From Halobellus rarus (GTDB lineage Archaea; Halobacteriota; Halobacteria; Halobacteriales; Haloferacaceae): a DNA stretch of 64,000 bases. The position numbers were made by a program, and so were the translations under genes. Below are positions 43,821-51,688 of this stretch, one piece after another. Below the pieces are notes generated by a model, which was not told where the DNA came from, ran no database searches, and saw only the letters and a program-made list of their open reading frames with translations. The stretch spans positions 124,001 through 188,000 of the forward strand of contig NZ_JANHDI010000002.1 in NCBI RefSeq assembly GCF_024494595.1. The letters are read 5' to 3'. Each line of letters opens with the position of its first letter. Positions within the stretch are counted from its first letter, which is position 1.

Positions 43821-44441
43821 CTACCGCTGCCGGACGAACCAGACCCCGAACCACAGGAGGAGGACGGTCAGTCCGCCGAGGAACACCAGCAGTCCCGGCG
43901 GCGGTCCCGACGCGGCGGTCGTGGCGGCCGTGTCGGCGGCGACCTGTACGGACTCCGTCTGTGTTTCGTAGCCGCCGTCAGCGCCGCCGGTCTGCCCGAC
44001 GAACGGGAGTCCCTCGATCGCGAACTGCGCCAGCAGGCTCACGAGGCCGACGACGCCGACGCCGGCGAGGAGTCGCTTGAGCGCGTCCGAGAGCCCCGTC
44101 GTCTCGTCGTCGGCGGTGGCGACGACGACCAGCGGGCGATCCGCGGGGGCGTACACCTTCATCTCGCGGCCCTTCTCGGAGTAAACCGTGTCGACTACTT
44201 CGACAGCACCGGCGGACTCCAGGCGTTCGAGGTGGTACTGGACGTTCTGTAACGACGTGTCGACGGAGTCGGCGAGGGCGGCCGGGTTCGCGGGTTCGTC
44301 GTGGAGCGTTGCGAGGACGCGGCGGGCGGTCGACGACGACAGCGCCGACAGCAGGTCGTCGGCGTCCTCGTCCTCGAGGCCGACGACGCGCGGCGAGGCG
44401 TCGACGTCGGGCTCGGACTGGGAGGGCAAGAGGCGAGCCAT
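43821..44441 (-). CDS. ArsR-like HTH regulator with two C-terminal membrane helices
   Basis: A 206-residue protein. Residues about 25-100 form a winged helix (LLSALSSSTARRVLATLHDEP, then the recognition helix VDTSLQNVQYHLERLESAGAV). A first hydrophobic segment around LLAGVGVVGLVSLLAQFAI (about 125-143) and a second near the C-terminus (PGLLVFLGGLTVLLLWFGVW) would place the DNA-binding domain in the cytoplasm, tethered to the membrane. Such membrane-bound one-component regulators are common in haloarchaea and the signal is unknown. The ATG at 44441 has a TATA-like TTTGTAT about 27 bp upstream. Confidence 0.85.
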   Translation of the reverse strand: MARLLPSQSEPDVDASPRVVGLEDEDADDLLSALSSSTARRVLATLHDEPANPAALADSVDTSLQNVQYHLERLESAGAVEVVDTVYSEKGREMKVYAPADRPLVVVATADDETTGLSDALKRLLAGVGVVGLVSLLAQFAIEGLPFVGQTGGADGGYETQTESVQVAADTAATTAASGPPPGLLVFLGGLTVLLLWFGVWFVRQR

Positions 44442-44589
44442 CGTCGAGCCGTAGGACACAGACCGATACAAACCTGTTGTTCGGAGTCCCGCTTCGTCGA
44501 GCGCGTTCGACCGACGGACCTCAGAAAGACGTCGCGTCCCGACCGACGGCTCCGCAATACACTTGCGTCCCGGTTTCGTACGGTACCGT

Positions 44590-45177
44590 ATGTACGTCCG
44601 GGACGCCAAAAACCGCGACGAGGTCTGGTTACTCGACAGGATCGAGGAGGCGGACATCGACGACCCCGCGTTCCGGTCTCGCGACTACGTCATCGCCCTC
44701 GACGAGGAGACGTCGAGAAAGGCCGGGTTCGGCCGGATCCGGGTTCACAAGACCGAGGCGGGAAACTTCTGTGAACTCGCGTTCGTCTACACGCTCCCGC
44801 CGTGGCGACAGCAGGGCGTCGGCGCGCACGTCATCGAGCGCCTCGTCGCGGAGGCGAGCGACGAGGGGTACGAGACGGTGTACACGTTCACGCGACAGCC
44901 CTCGTATTTCACGCCCTTCGGGTTCGAGCCGCGGGAGACCGGCGAGTTACCCGAGCCCGTGCGAAACCGCCTCGAAACGGTCCGCGAGGAGCGCGGCGAC
45001 GAGGTCATCGCGATGAGCGTTCACGGCGACGACTTCGCGGTCCCGGAGTCGTTCCGCGAGCGGTTCAAGGAGGCCTCGCCGGCGGACAACCCCGAGGGCG
45101 GCGGCGTCGAGGAGACGCCCGAGGACTTCGGAATCGACCCCTCGGAGGCGACGTACAAGTACGACACCGGGAACTAG
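44590..45177 (+). CDS. GNAT family N-acetyltransferase
   Basis: A 195-residue acetyltransferase. The acetyl-CoA site is LAFVYTLPPWRQQGVGAHVI (the R-x-x-G-x-G pattern as RQQGVG) and a later strand reads GYETVYTFTRQPSYFTPFGF. The acceptor is unknown. The ATG at 44590 gives MYVRDAKNRDEV; an in-frame start 27 bases earlier is weaker. The C-terminal 40 residues are acidic and probably disordered. It is divergent from the ArsR-like gene. Confidence 0.88.
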   Translation: MYVRDAKNRDEVWLLDRIEEADIDDPAFRSRDYVIALDEETSRKAGFGRIRVHKTEAGNFCELAFVYTLPPWRQQGVGAHVIERLVAEASDEGYETVYTFTRQPSYFTPFGFEPRETGELPEPVRNRLETVREERGDEVIAMSVHGDDFAVPESFRERFKEASPADNPEGGGVEETPEDFGIDPSEATYKYDTGN

Positions 45178-45218
45178 GCGTCGGTCTCGATGGCTCTCGA
45201 ATCTAAGGCCCGTGCCGC

Positions 45219-45500
45219 CTACGTTCGGTCTTCGAGGAAGTCCGTACTGAAGACGATGTAGGCGAGGACGCTACAGAAGAGGATCGGTGGGAGGAGCGCG
45301 AACGCCCAGAGCGGTTCGATTCCCCAACCGAGCAGCAAGACGACGTTTGCGAGACCGATCACGAGGAACGGAGCGACCGCCAGCGCCGCCCGCTTTCGGT
45401 TCTTGCCCCCCGTTCCGGACTCCAGCGGGTCGTTCGGATCGAACTCGTCGGCGGTCGACGCGGGGTCCGCGCGGTCGTCGGCCGACGTGGACGAGGCCAT
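45219..45500 (-). CDS. Small two-helix membrane protein
   Basis: A 93-residue protein: acidic N-terminus (about 40 residues), Lys/Arg turn GGKNRKRAALAVA, then two hydrophobic segments (APFLVIGLANVVLLLGWGI and FALLPPILFCSVLAYIVFS). Function unknown; such short proteins often sit with transporters, but none is beside it here. It is convergent with the GNAT gene. Confidence 0.7.
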   Translation of the reverse strand: MASSTSADDRADPASTADEFDPNDPLESGTGGKNRKRAALAVAPFLVIGLANVVLLLGWGIEPLWAFALLPPILFCSVLAYIVFSTDFLEDRT

Positions 45501-45581
45501 AGGCGGCCTTCGAAGCGGAGCGATAAAAGCGCCGCGCTGTCGTTTCTCTCGGGATACTGCCGAGTGACTACGGCCGCTGAT

Positions 45582-45878
45582 TCACCGCCCCGCGTTCGAG
45601 TTCCCGCCGTCGCCTTCCAGCCGCGAGGCGAGTTCGACGAGGGCGAAGAGGAGCCCCAAGAGCAGCGTCGAGACGGCGATCCCGTACAGCGCGACCGCCG
45701 CGGGCGTCACCGGAACCGTCACCTCGGTGCCGAGGACCGCCGCCTCGGAGAGTTCGACCGCGCCGTTGCTCCCGACGAGCCACCCGATCCCGCCGGACAG
45801 GAGCACGACCGTCGCACCGACTCCCAGCATAATCTTCCGTCCCAGACCCGCGCGGCCCGCTTCGGCGTCGGAGTGCAC
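45582..45878 (-). CDS. Small membrane protein, possible DUF7520-like
   Basis: About 98 residues from a GTG start (MHSDAEAGRAGLGRKI), with two membrane segments: LGVGATVVLLSGGIGWLVG and VALYGIAVSTLLLGLLFAL. A shorter ATG start at 45830 would remove the Lys/Arg-containing head, which makes it less likely as a full protein. No function is recognised; a DUF7520-like label is a weak recollection. It is divergent from cdd, 150 bp away. Confidence 0.6.
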   Translation of the reverse strand: MHSDAEAGRAGLGRKIMLGVGATVVLLSGGIGWLVGSNGAVELSEAAVLGTEVTVPVTPAAVALYGIAVSTLLLGLLFALVELASRLEGDGGNSNAGR

Positions 45879-46027
45879 AGGGGGAGTACGGGGGCGAGCG
45901 GCTTTGCACTTACCCTTCCGATCGGAGAGCGTTCGAGGGTCAGCAGCGGGAACGGAGCGGACCTCGGCGGTAACGAGGCAACTCGTCGACGACAACGTAC
46001 AAACCGCCGCCGGCCGAATCGCGAGTG

Positions 46028-46507
46028 ATGACAGAGGATGACTCGCGCTCGACGACCGGAAGTCTCGTCGAGCGCGCCCGCGACGCGCTCGGGGACGCCT
46101 ACGTTCCGTACTCGGAGTACCGCGTCGGCGCGGCACTCCGAACCGCGGACGGCACAGTGTACACCGGTTGCAACATCGAGAACGCGAACTACTCGAACAG
46201 CCTCCACGCCGAGGAGGTCGCCATCGCATCGGCGGTGCGGGACGGGCATCGCGAGTTCGACAGTATCGCGGTCTCTTCCGGGGCGAAAGACGGCGTGACG
46301 CCCTGCGGGATGTGCCGCCAGACCCTCGCGGAGTTCGCGGGAGCGGCCCTGACGGTCGTCTGCGACGAGGGCGACGGGGAGACGACGACCTACACGCTCG
46401 GCGAACTCCTGCCGAACACGATCTCGCTGGAGACGCTCTCGGCGGCCGAGAAGCAGCGCGACTCCGAGGCCGAGTCCGACGGCGACGCGGTGGAGTCGGA
46501 CCGGTAG
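46028..46507 (+). CDS. cdd: Cytidine deaminase
   Basis: A 159-residue CDA-fold enzyme. Zinc ligands are in LHAEEVAIASA (the Glu is the proton shuttle) and TPCGMCRQTL; the substrate segment NIENANYSN is intact. It converts cytidine or deoxycytidine to the uridine form. The acidic tail after residue 140 is a halophilic addition. ATG 46028 is used over a GTG one codon before. It is followed 76 bp later by udp, so the two act in sequence in pyrimidine salvage. Confidence 0.94.
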   Translation: MTEDDSRSTTGSLVERARDALGDAYVPYSEYRVGAALRTADGTVYTGCNIENANYSNSLHAEEVAIASAVRDGHREFDSIAVSSGAKDGVTPCGMCRQTLAEFAGAALTVVCDEGDGETTTYTLGELLPNTISLETLSAAEKQRDSEAESDGDAVESDR

Positions 46508-46583
46508 GTCGAGGACAGACCGGCAGGCGGCGAACGGTCCGTCCAGCCGACAGTGTATTTTCGCTGCGTGCGCGAGGAGAGGT

Positions 46584-47402
46584 ATGAGCGACAGCGAAGA
46601 CCCCAACGACGACGTGCAGTACCACATCGGTGTCGGTCCCGAGGACGTCGCCGACAGCGTCCTCCTGCCGGGCAACCCCGAGCGCGTCGACAAGATCACC
46701 GCGCTCTGGGACGAGCACGACGAGCAGGCGCACCACCGCGAGTACCGGACCGCGACCGGGTCTTACGAGGGAACGCCCATTTCGGTCACCTCGACGGGGA
46801 TCGGGAGCCCGTCGGCCGCCATCGCGATCGAGGAACTCGCTCGCGTCGACGCCGACACGTTCATCAGAGTCGGCTCCTGCGGCGCGATCCAGCCCGAGAT
46901 GGACGTCGGCGACCTGGTGATCACCTCGGGGGCCGTCCGCCAGGAGGGCACCTCGAAGGAGTACGTCCGCGAGGACTACCCGGCCGTCGCGGACCACGAG
47001 GTCGTCGCTGCACTGGTCGCGGCGGCCGAGCGACTCGATCACGACTACCACGTCGGACTGACGATGAGCGCCGATTCGTTCTACGCCGGCCAGGGCCGCC
47101 CGGGCTTCGGGGACTTCCGCGCGGCCGGCTCGGAGTCGCTCGTCGACGAGTTGCGCGAGGCCAACGTGAAGAACATCGAGATGGAGGCGGCCGCACTGTT
47201 GACAGTCGCGAACGTGTACGGACTGCGCGCCGGCGCGGTCTGTTCGGTCTACGCGAACCGGACCACCGGCGAGTTCCGGACGGAGGGCGAGTCCCGCGCG
47301 GCAGAGACGGCGAGTCTGGCCGTGCATCTGCTCGCGAAGATGGACGAGGTGAAACGCGAGGCCGGGGTCGACCACTGGCATCCGGGACTCTCGATCGACT
47401 GA
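46584..47402 (+). CDS. udp: Uridine phosphorylase (nucleoside phosphorylase family)
   Basis: A 272-residue phosphorylase. Family motifs are VLLPGNPERVDKI, the phosphate-binding TGIGSPSAAI, RVGSCGAIQPEMDVGDLVI, and the base/ribose site IEMEAAALLTVANVYGLRAG with Glu-Met-Glu. It splits uridine to uracil and ribose-1-phosphate, the step after Cdd. A TATA-like TGTATTTTC lies about 28 bp before the ATG, and a GAGG Shine-Dalgarno is present, so udp may also be transcribed alone. Other purine-type specificity in this family cannot be excluded. Confidence 0.9.
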   Translation: MSDSEDPNDDVQYHIGVGPEDVADSVLLPGNPERVDKITALWDEHDEQAHHREYRTATGSYEGTPISVTSTGIGSPSAAIAIEELARVDADTFIRVGSCGAIQPEMDVGDLVITSGAVRQEGTSKEYVREDYPAVADHEVVAALVAAAERLDHDYHVGLTMSADSFYAGQGRPGFGDFRAAGSESLVDELREANVKNIEMEAAALLTVANVYGLRAGAVCSVYANRTTGEFRTEGESRAAETASLAVHLLAKMDEVKREAGVDHWHPGLSID

Positions 47403-47474
47403 CGGCGTCGACCGCGTCTGCTCGGGAGCGTCCGATCGGGAAACGAGGACGCGTCAGTGACGTTTCGCAGTTCC

Positions 47475-47481
47475 TTTATCC
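47475..47481 (+). promoter_or_regulatory. TATA-like box of the NDH-like gene
   Basis: TTTATCC, centred about 25 bp before the ATG at 47503, supports that start over an upstream in-frame ATG at 47488. Confidence 0.5.
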
Positions 47482-47502
47482 GATGCGGTGGCAGATACAC
47501 GT

Positions 47503-48687
47503 ATGAGTACACAGATCGTCGTCGTCGGCTCCGGCTACGCGGGTGCCGGCGCCGTCAACCGGCTCGAAGAGGAACTCGATGCGGGTATGGAACTCACCTG
47601 GATCTCCGAGAACGACTACCACCTGGTTCTCCACGAGGTCCACCGCTGTATCCGCGACCCGAGCGTCGAGTCGAAGATCACGATTCCGATCGACGACATC
47701 AAATCCGACGCCACGGAGTTCATCAAAGGCCACGTCACCGACGTCGACGTCGACGAGCGGGTCGTCGAACTCGAAGACGACGACGTCGAGTACGATTACC
47801 TCCTCCTGGCGATCGGCTCGGGTACGGCCTTCTTCGGCATCGAGGGCCTCCGGGAGTACGCCCACGAACTGAAGGGTCTCGACGACGCCCGCGCGATCCA
47901 CGCGGACGTCAAGGAAGCCGCCGAGGCGGCCTCCCGCGACGACCCGGCGCAAGTCATCATCGGCGGAGCGGGCCTCTCGGGTATTCAGACCGCCGGCGAG
48001 ATCGCCGAGTACCGCGACGAACACCGCGCGCCGATCGACGTGACGCTCGTCGAGGGTCTCGACGAGGTCTTCCCGAACAACGACCCCGAACTGCAGGGGG
48101 CGCTCCGCAAGCGGCTCGAGGCGCTCGATATCGAGATTCTCACCGGCGACTTCATCTCGAAGGTCGACGAGGAGACGGTGTACCTCGGGGACGACGAGGA
48201 CGACGCGGAGCTCGCATACGACACGCTCGTCTGGACCGGCGGCATCACCGGTCACGAGGAGGTCCACGGGATGGACCTCGACCAGGACGACCGCTCGCAC
48301 CGCGTCTTCGCCGACGCCGACTTCCAGACGTCCGACGAGCGCGTGTTCACCCTCGGCGACACCGCGCTGGTCGAGCAGGGCCCGGACTCGGTCGCGCCGC
48401 CGACGGCCCAGGCCGCTTGGCAGGCCGCGGACGTCGCCGGAGAGAACCTCGCTCGCGCGGCCGCGGGCAAGCCGCTGAAGACGTGGCGGCACGACGACAA
48501 GGGGACGGTCGTCTCCGTCGGTGACGACGCCGTCGCTCACGACGTCAAACTGCCCGTCTTCGGATCCTTCCCGATGAACGTCTTCGGCGGCCCGGCCGCG
48601 CGCAATCTGAAGAAGGCGATCGCCGCGCGCTGGATCGCCGACGTGGCGTCGCCGAAAGACGCCCTCGACGCGTGGGAAAGCCTGTAG
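47503..48687 (+). CDS. FAD/NAD(P)-dependent oxidoreductase (type II NADH dehydrogenase-like)
   Basis: A 394-residue two-dinucleotide-binding flavoprotein. FAD motif VVVGSGYAGAGAVNRLEEEL and NAD motif VIIGGAGLSGIQTAGEIAEY (near residue 155) are intact; the C-terminal FAD region shows RVFTLGDTALVEQGPDSVAPPTAQ. It resembles NDH-2 and sulfide:quinone-type enzymes, but the pairs of cysteines needed by SQR are absent. It likely passes electrons from NAD(P)H to menaquinone at the membrane. ATG 47503 was chosen from the promoter spacing. Confidence 0.85.
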   Translation: MSTQIVVVGSGYAGAGAVNRLEEELDAGMELTWISENDYHLVLHEVHRCIRDPSVESKITIPIDDIKSDATEFIKGHVTDVDVDERVVELEDDDVEYDYLLLAIGSGTAFFGIEGLREYAHELKGLDDARAIHADVKEAAEAASRDDPAQVIIGGAGLSGIQTAGEIAEYRDEHRAPIDVTLVEGLDEVFPNNDPELQGALRKRLEALDIEILTGDFISKVDEETVYLGDDEDDAELAYDTLVWTGGITGHEEVHGMDLDQDDRSHRVFADADFQTSDERVFTLGDTALVEQGPDSVAPPTAQAAWQAADVAGENLARAAAGKPLKTWRHDDKGTVVSVGDDAVAHDVKLPVFGSFPMNVFGGPAARNLKKAIAARWIADVASPKDALDAWESL

Positions 48688-48916
48688 CGGTCCGGAAGAC
48701 GCCGTCTAATCGGCGAACCTGGCCTGGCCCCTAGAAGTACGGAATCGATCCGGAGACGCGGAAAGACAGACGAGTTCGGGAGTGGAGGAAACCGGGTCGG
48801 GCCGGGAACGTAGGAAACGGTACGGATCGACCGAGGTGACTCAGTGCGGACTCCGTTCTAGCGATTCGAAGCCGACGAGAGCGCGAGAAGAAACCGAGTA
48901 GTAGTCGACCCGCGGA

Positions 48917-49450
48917 TCAGTGCGACGCGTCGCCGACGGGCGCGCGCATGTCCTTGATCCGGAGGATGAGAATGTTGCCCGTGTCGTCTTTGCCGTCGAC
49001 GGTGCCCTCGATGACGAGTTTCGAGAGGGGTGTCGGCCCGACCGTCACGTCGTCGCCCTCGTGGAAGTCGCGGACGGACCCCTGGATGTGGATCTCCGCG
49101 CGGCACAGCTCTGGGTGGTGCACCGACGAGAGGTCGATCTCGTCGACGTTGACGTTCTCGACTTCCTCGCCGTCGTGGAACAGGGGAACGAACGCCGGTT
49201 CGTCCATCTGGTTCACGTCGAGAGCCTCGTAGGCGTTGGCCGTCGGCTTGTAGCCGCCCTTCGGGCCGGGGACGCCCTCGACGAGCTGGAGCGCTTTCAG
49301 GCTCTGCATCTGGTTTCGGATCGTCCCGGGGTTCCGATCGACTTCCGCGGCGATGTCCTCGCCCTTTACCGCGTCTTCGCTCTCGCGGTGGAGATTGATC
49401 AGCGCAGTCAAGATAGTTTTCTGACTGGACGTCAGCTCGATGGATGACAT
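48917..49450 (-). CDS. HTH regulator with winged helix and C-terminal beta domain (Rrf2/TrmB-like)
   Basis: A 177-residue protein. Residues 1-75 form a winged helix (SSQKTILTALINLHRESEDA, then IAAEVDRNPGTIRNQMQSLK as the HTH and VEGVPGPKGGYKPT as the wing). Residues about 85-177 are a beta-rich domain with ELCRAEIHIQGSVRDFHEGD that could bind a ligand; a single Cys (position 116) is seen, so no Fe-S site is evident. It is a global-looking haloarchaeal regulator with no recognised target. ATG 49450 is the family-like start. Confidence 0.8.
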   Translation of the reverse strand: MSSIELTSSQKTILTALINLHRESEDAVKGEDIAAEVDRNPGTIRNQMQSLKALQLVEGVPGPKGGYKPTANAYEALDVNQMDEPAFVPLFHDGEEVENVNVDEIDLSSVHHPELCRAEIHIQGSVRDFHEGDDVTVGPTPLSKLVIEGTVDGKDDTGNILILRIKDMRAPVGDASH

Positions 49451-49744
49451 AGCGAGTCGTTCGCCGCATACGGCCTTAAATCCGGTGGATGGATACACAC
49501 ACTGTGAAAGACTGTCCCGATTTTTTGGAGATCTGACGACGTTCGTTTCCTTTCTTTCAGAAGCAGCGGGAATGAGTGTTATCGGATACCATCCGTGAGA
49601 TCGGCTATCGCCGTCCGGTTCGCGATCGAAAGTCGCGCGCACTCGCTGGGGTCGGCACCGGTCCGGGCCCGCACGCCGGATCGCTCGCGGCGGGCGTCGA
49701 TCGCATCCGGTACCGCTTAGTGAGTCCTCGTTCGTGTACATTGT

Positions 49745-50662
49745 ATGAAGAATCGACGAGTCCTCGTCACTGGCGGCGCGGGATTCATCGGATCGAACCT
49801 CGCGAACCACCTCGCGGCGGACAACGACGTCGTCGCCGTCGACGACCTCCACCTCGGAACCCCCGAGAACCTCGCTGACGACGTCGAGTTCGTCGACGCG
49901 AGCGTCCTCGACGACGATCTCCCGACCGAGGGCGTCGACGTACTGTTTCACCTCGCGGCGTACTCCTCTTACACGATGGCCGAGGAGCACAAGCGCGAGG
50001 CCACGCGCGTGAACGTCGAGGGGTTCGTCAACGCGGTCGAACAGGCCCGCGAGGACGGCTGCGAGACGGTCGTCTACGCGTCGACCTCCTCGATCTACGG
50101 CTCCAGAACCGAGCCCTCCCCCGAGGACCTCCCGGTCGAGGCGCGAACGTGCTATGAGGCCTCGAAACTCGCCAGAGAGCAGTACGGCGAGTACTTCCAT
50201 CACCACTACGAGATGACGCTCGCCGGCCTCCGCTTCTTCTCGGTGTACCAGGGCTACGGCGGCGCGGAGGGGCACAAGGGCGAGTACGCCAACACGATCG
50301 CGCAGTTCACCCACAAGATCGCCAACGGCGAGCGACCGAAGGTGTTCGGCGACGGCTCGCAGACGCGGGATTTCACGCACGTCGACGACATCGTCCGCGG
50401 GATCGAACTCGCCGCCGACCACCGGTTACAGGGCGTCTACAACCTCGGCACCGGCGAGAGCTACACGTTCAACGAGATGATCGGGATGATCAACGAGGAG
50501 TTGGGAACCGACGTCGAACCCGAGTACGTCGAGAACCCCCTGGAGGTGTACGTCCACGACACGATGGCCGACAGCACGAAGATGCGGGAGGCGACCGGCT
50601 GGGAGCCGGAGATCTCCTTCGAAGAGGGCGTCGAGCGCGTCTGTGCGCCGTACGAGGAGTGA
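49745..50662 (+). CDS. NAD-dependent sugar epimerase/dehydratase
   Basis: A 305-residue extended SDR. It shows GGAGFIGSNLANHL at the N-terminus, the catalytic Thr/Ser and Tyr-x3-Lys (CYEASKLAREQYG near residue 140), and RFFSVYQGYG. It most resembles UDP-glucose 4-epimerases used for nucleotide-sugar supply to glycans, but the substrate is not fixed. A TACCGCTTAG element lies about 27 bp before the ATG. The arginase gene starts 4 bp after its stop, an odd but co-transcribed pair. Confidence 0.88.
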   Translation: MKNRRVLVTGGAGFIGSNLANHLAADNDVVAVDDLHLGTPENLADDVEFVDASVLDDDLPTEGVDVLFHLAAYSSYTMAEEHKREATRVNVEGFVNAVEQAREDGCETVVYASTSSIYGSRTEPSPEDLPVEARTCYEASKLAREQYGEYFHHHYEMTLAGLRFFSVYQGYGGAEGHKGEYANTIAQFTHKIANGERPKVFGDGSQTRDFTHVDDIVRGIELAADHRLQGVYNLGTGESYTFNEMIGMINEELGTDVEPEYVENPLEVYVHDTMADSTKMREATGWEPEISFEEGVERVCAPYEE

Positions 50663-50666
50663 AGCG

Positions 50667-51575
50667 ATGACTCCGACGGTTCGCGTCGTCGGCGCGCCGA
50701 CCGACTACGGGGCGAACCGCCGCGGCGTCGATATGGGGCCGTCGGCCATCCGCTACGCCGGGCTCGCCCAAGAACTCGAGCGTGCGGACATAGACGTCGT
50801 CGACGACGGCGACGTGCGCGCCCCTCGCGCAGAGGAGCGCGACCCCGAGGCAGAACGTCCCGCATCGGGCCGAGCCAAGTTCCTCCGCGAGACGCGGGAG
50901 GTCGCGACGCGACTCGCCGACCGCGTCGCCGGCGCGCTCGTCGGCGACGAACTTCCGCTCGTCCTCGGCGGCGACCACTCGGTCGCCATCGGATCGGTCA
51001 CCGGATCGGCGCGGAACGCCGACATCGGCGCGATCTGGTTCGACGCCCACGGCGACTTCAACACGCCCGAGACGTCGCCCTCCGGCAACGTTCACGGGAT
51101 GCCGCTGGCGGCCGTCCTCGGCGTCGGCGACTTCGCGGACGTCGAGTGGGCGAACGCCGCCGGGCTCCGCGCGGAGAACGTCGCGATCGTCGGCCTCCGG
51201 TCGGTCGACCCCAGCGAACGCCCCGCGATCGCGGACAGCGACGTGACGACCTTCACGATGTCCGACATCGACGAGCAGGGGATCACAAGCGTCGCCGAGG
51301 ACGCTCTCGACGTGGCAACCGCCGGAACCGAGGGAGTCCACGTCAGCCTCGACCTCGACTGGTTGGACCCCCGGGAAGCCCCGGGCGTCGGGACGCCCGT
51401 TCGCGGCGGTGCCACCTACCGGGAGGCCCATTCGGCGATGGAAGCCGTCGCCGAACGCGGCTGTCTCCGCTCCCTGGAACTGGTCGAGGTCAACCCGATC
51501 CTCGACGACCGGAACGAAACCGCCTCACTCGCGACGGAACTGGCTGCGAGCGCGCTGGGAAAACAGATCCTGTAG
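50667..51575 (+). CDS. rocF: Arginase
   Basis: A 302-residue ureohydrolase. It starts like RocF arginases (PTDYGANRRGVDMGPSAIRY). Mn ligands are visible in GGDHSVAIG, WFDAHGDFNTPE and SLDLDWLDP, and ERGCLRSLELVEVNPI is the C-terminal signature. It hydrolyses arginine to ornithine and urea. The start is 4 bp after the epimerase stop (ATG at 50667; an upstream GTG lies inside the epimerase). Agmatinase or formimidoylglutamase activity is possible but the RocF-type N-terminus favours arginase. Confidence 0.88.
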   Translation: MTPTVRVVGAPTDYGANRRGVDMGPSAIRYAGLAQELERADIDVVDDGDVRAPRAEERDPEAERPASGRAKFLRETREVATRLADRVAGALVGDELPLVLGGDHSVAIGSVTGSARNADIGAIWFDAHGDFNTPETSPSGNVHGMPLAAVLGVGDFADVEWANAAGLRAENVAIVGLRSVDPSERPAIADSDVTTFTMSDIDEQGITSVAEDALDVATAGTEGVHVSLDLDWLDPREAPGVGTPVRGGATYREAHSAMEAVAERGCLRSLELVEVNPILDDRNETASLATELAASALGKQIL

Positions 51576-51688
51576 CGGCCATAGCGAACGTCCGGGTGCG
51601 AGAGCCCTCAGAACGATCGAAATGCGGCGCGTGCGACGCCGCCGCACACCACGTTTCCGGTGAAACTCGCCAGTTCGATCTGCCAGTC

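Noticed and set aside
47488-47502. Earlier in-frame ATG of the NDH-like gene
   Set aside because: The TATA-like box spacing supports the ATG at 47503.
48688-48916. Intergenic space after the NDH-like gene
   Set aside because: No promoter, ORF or RNA structure that I could support.
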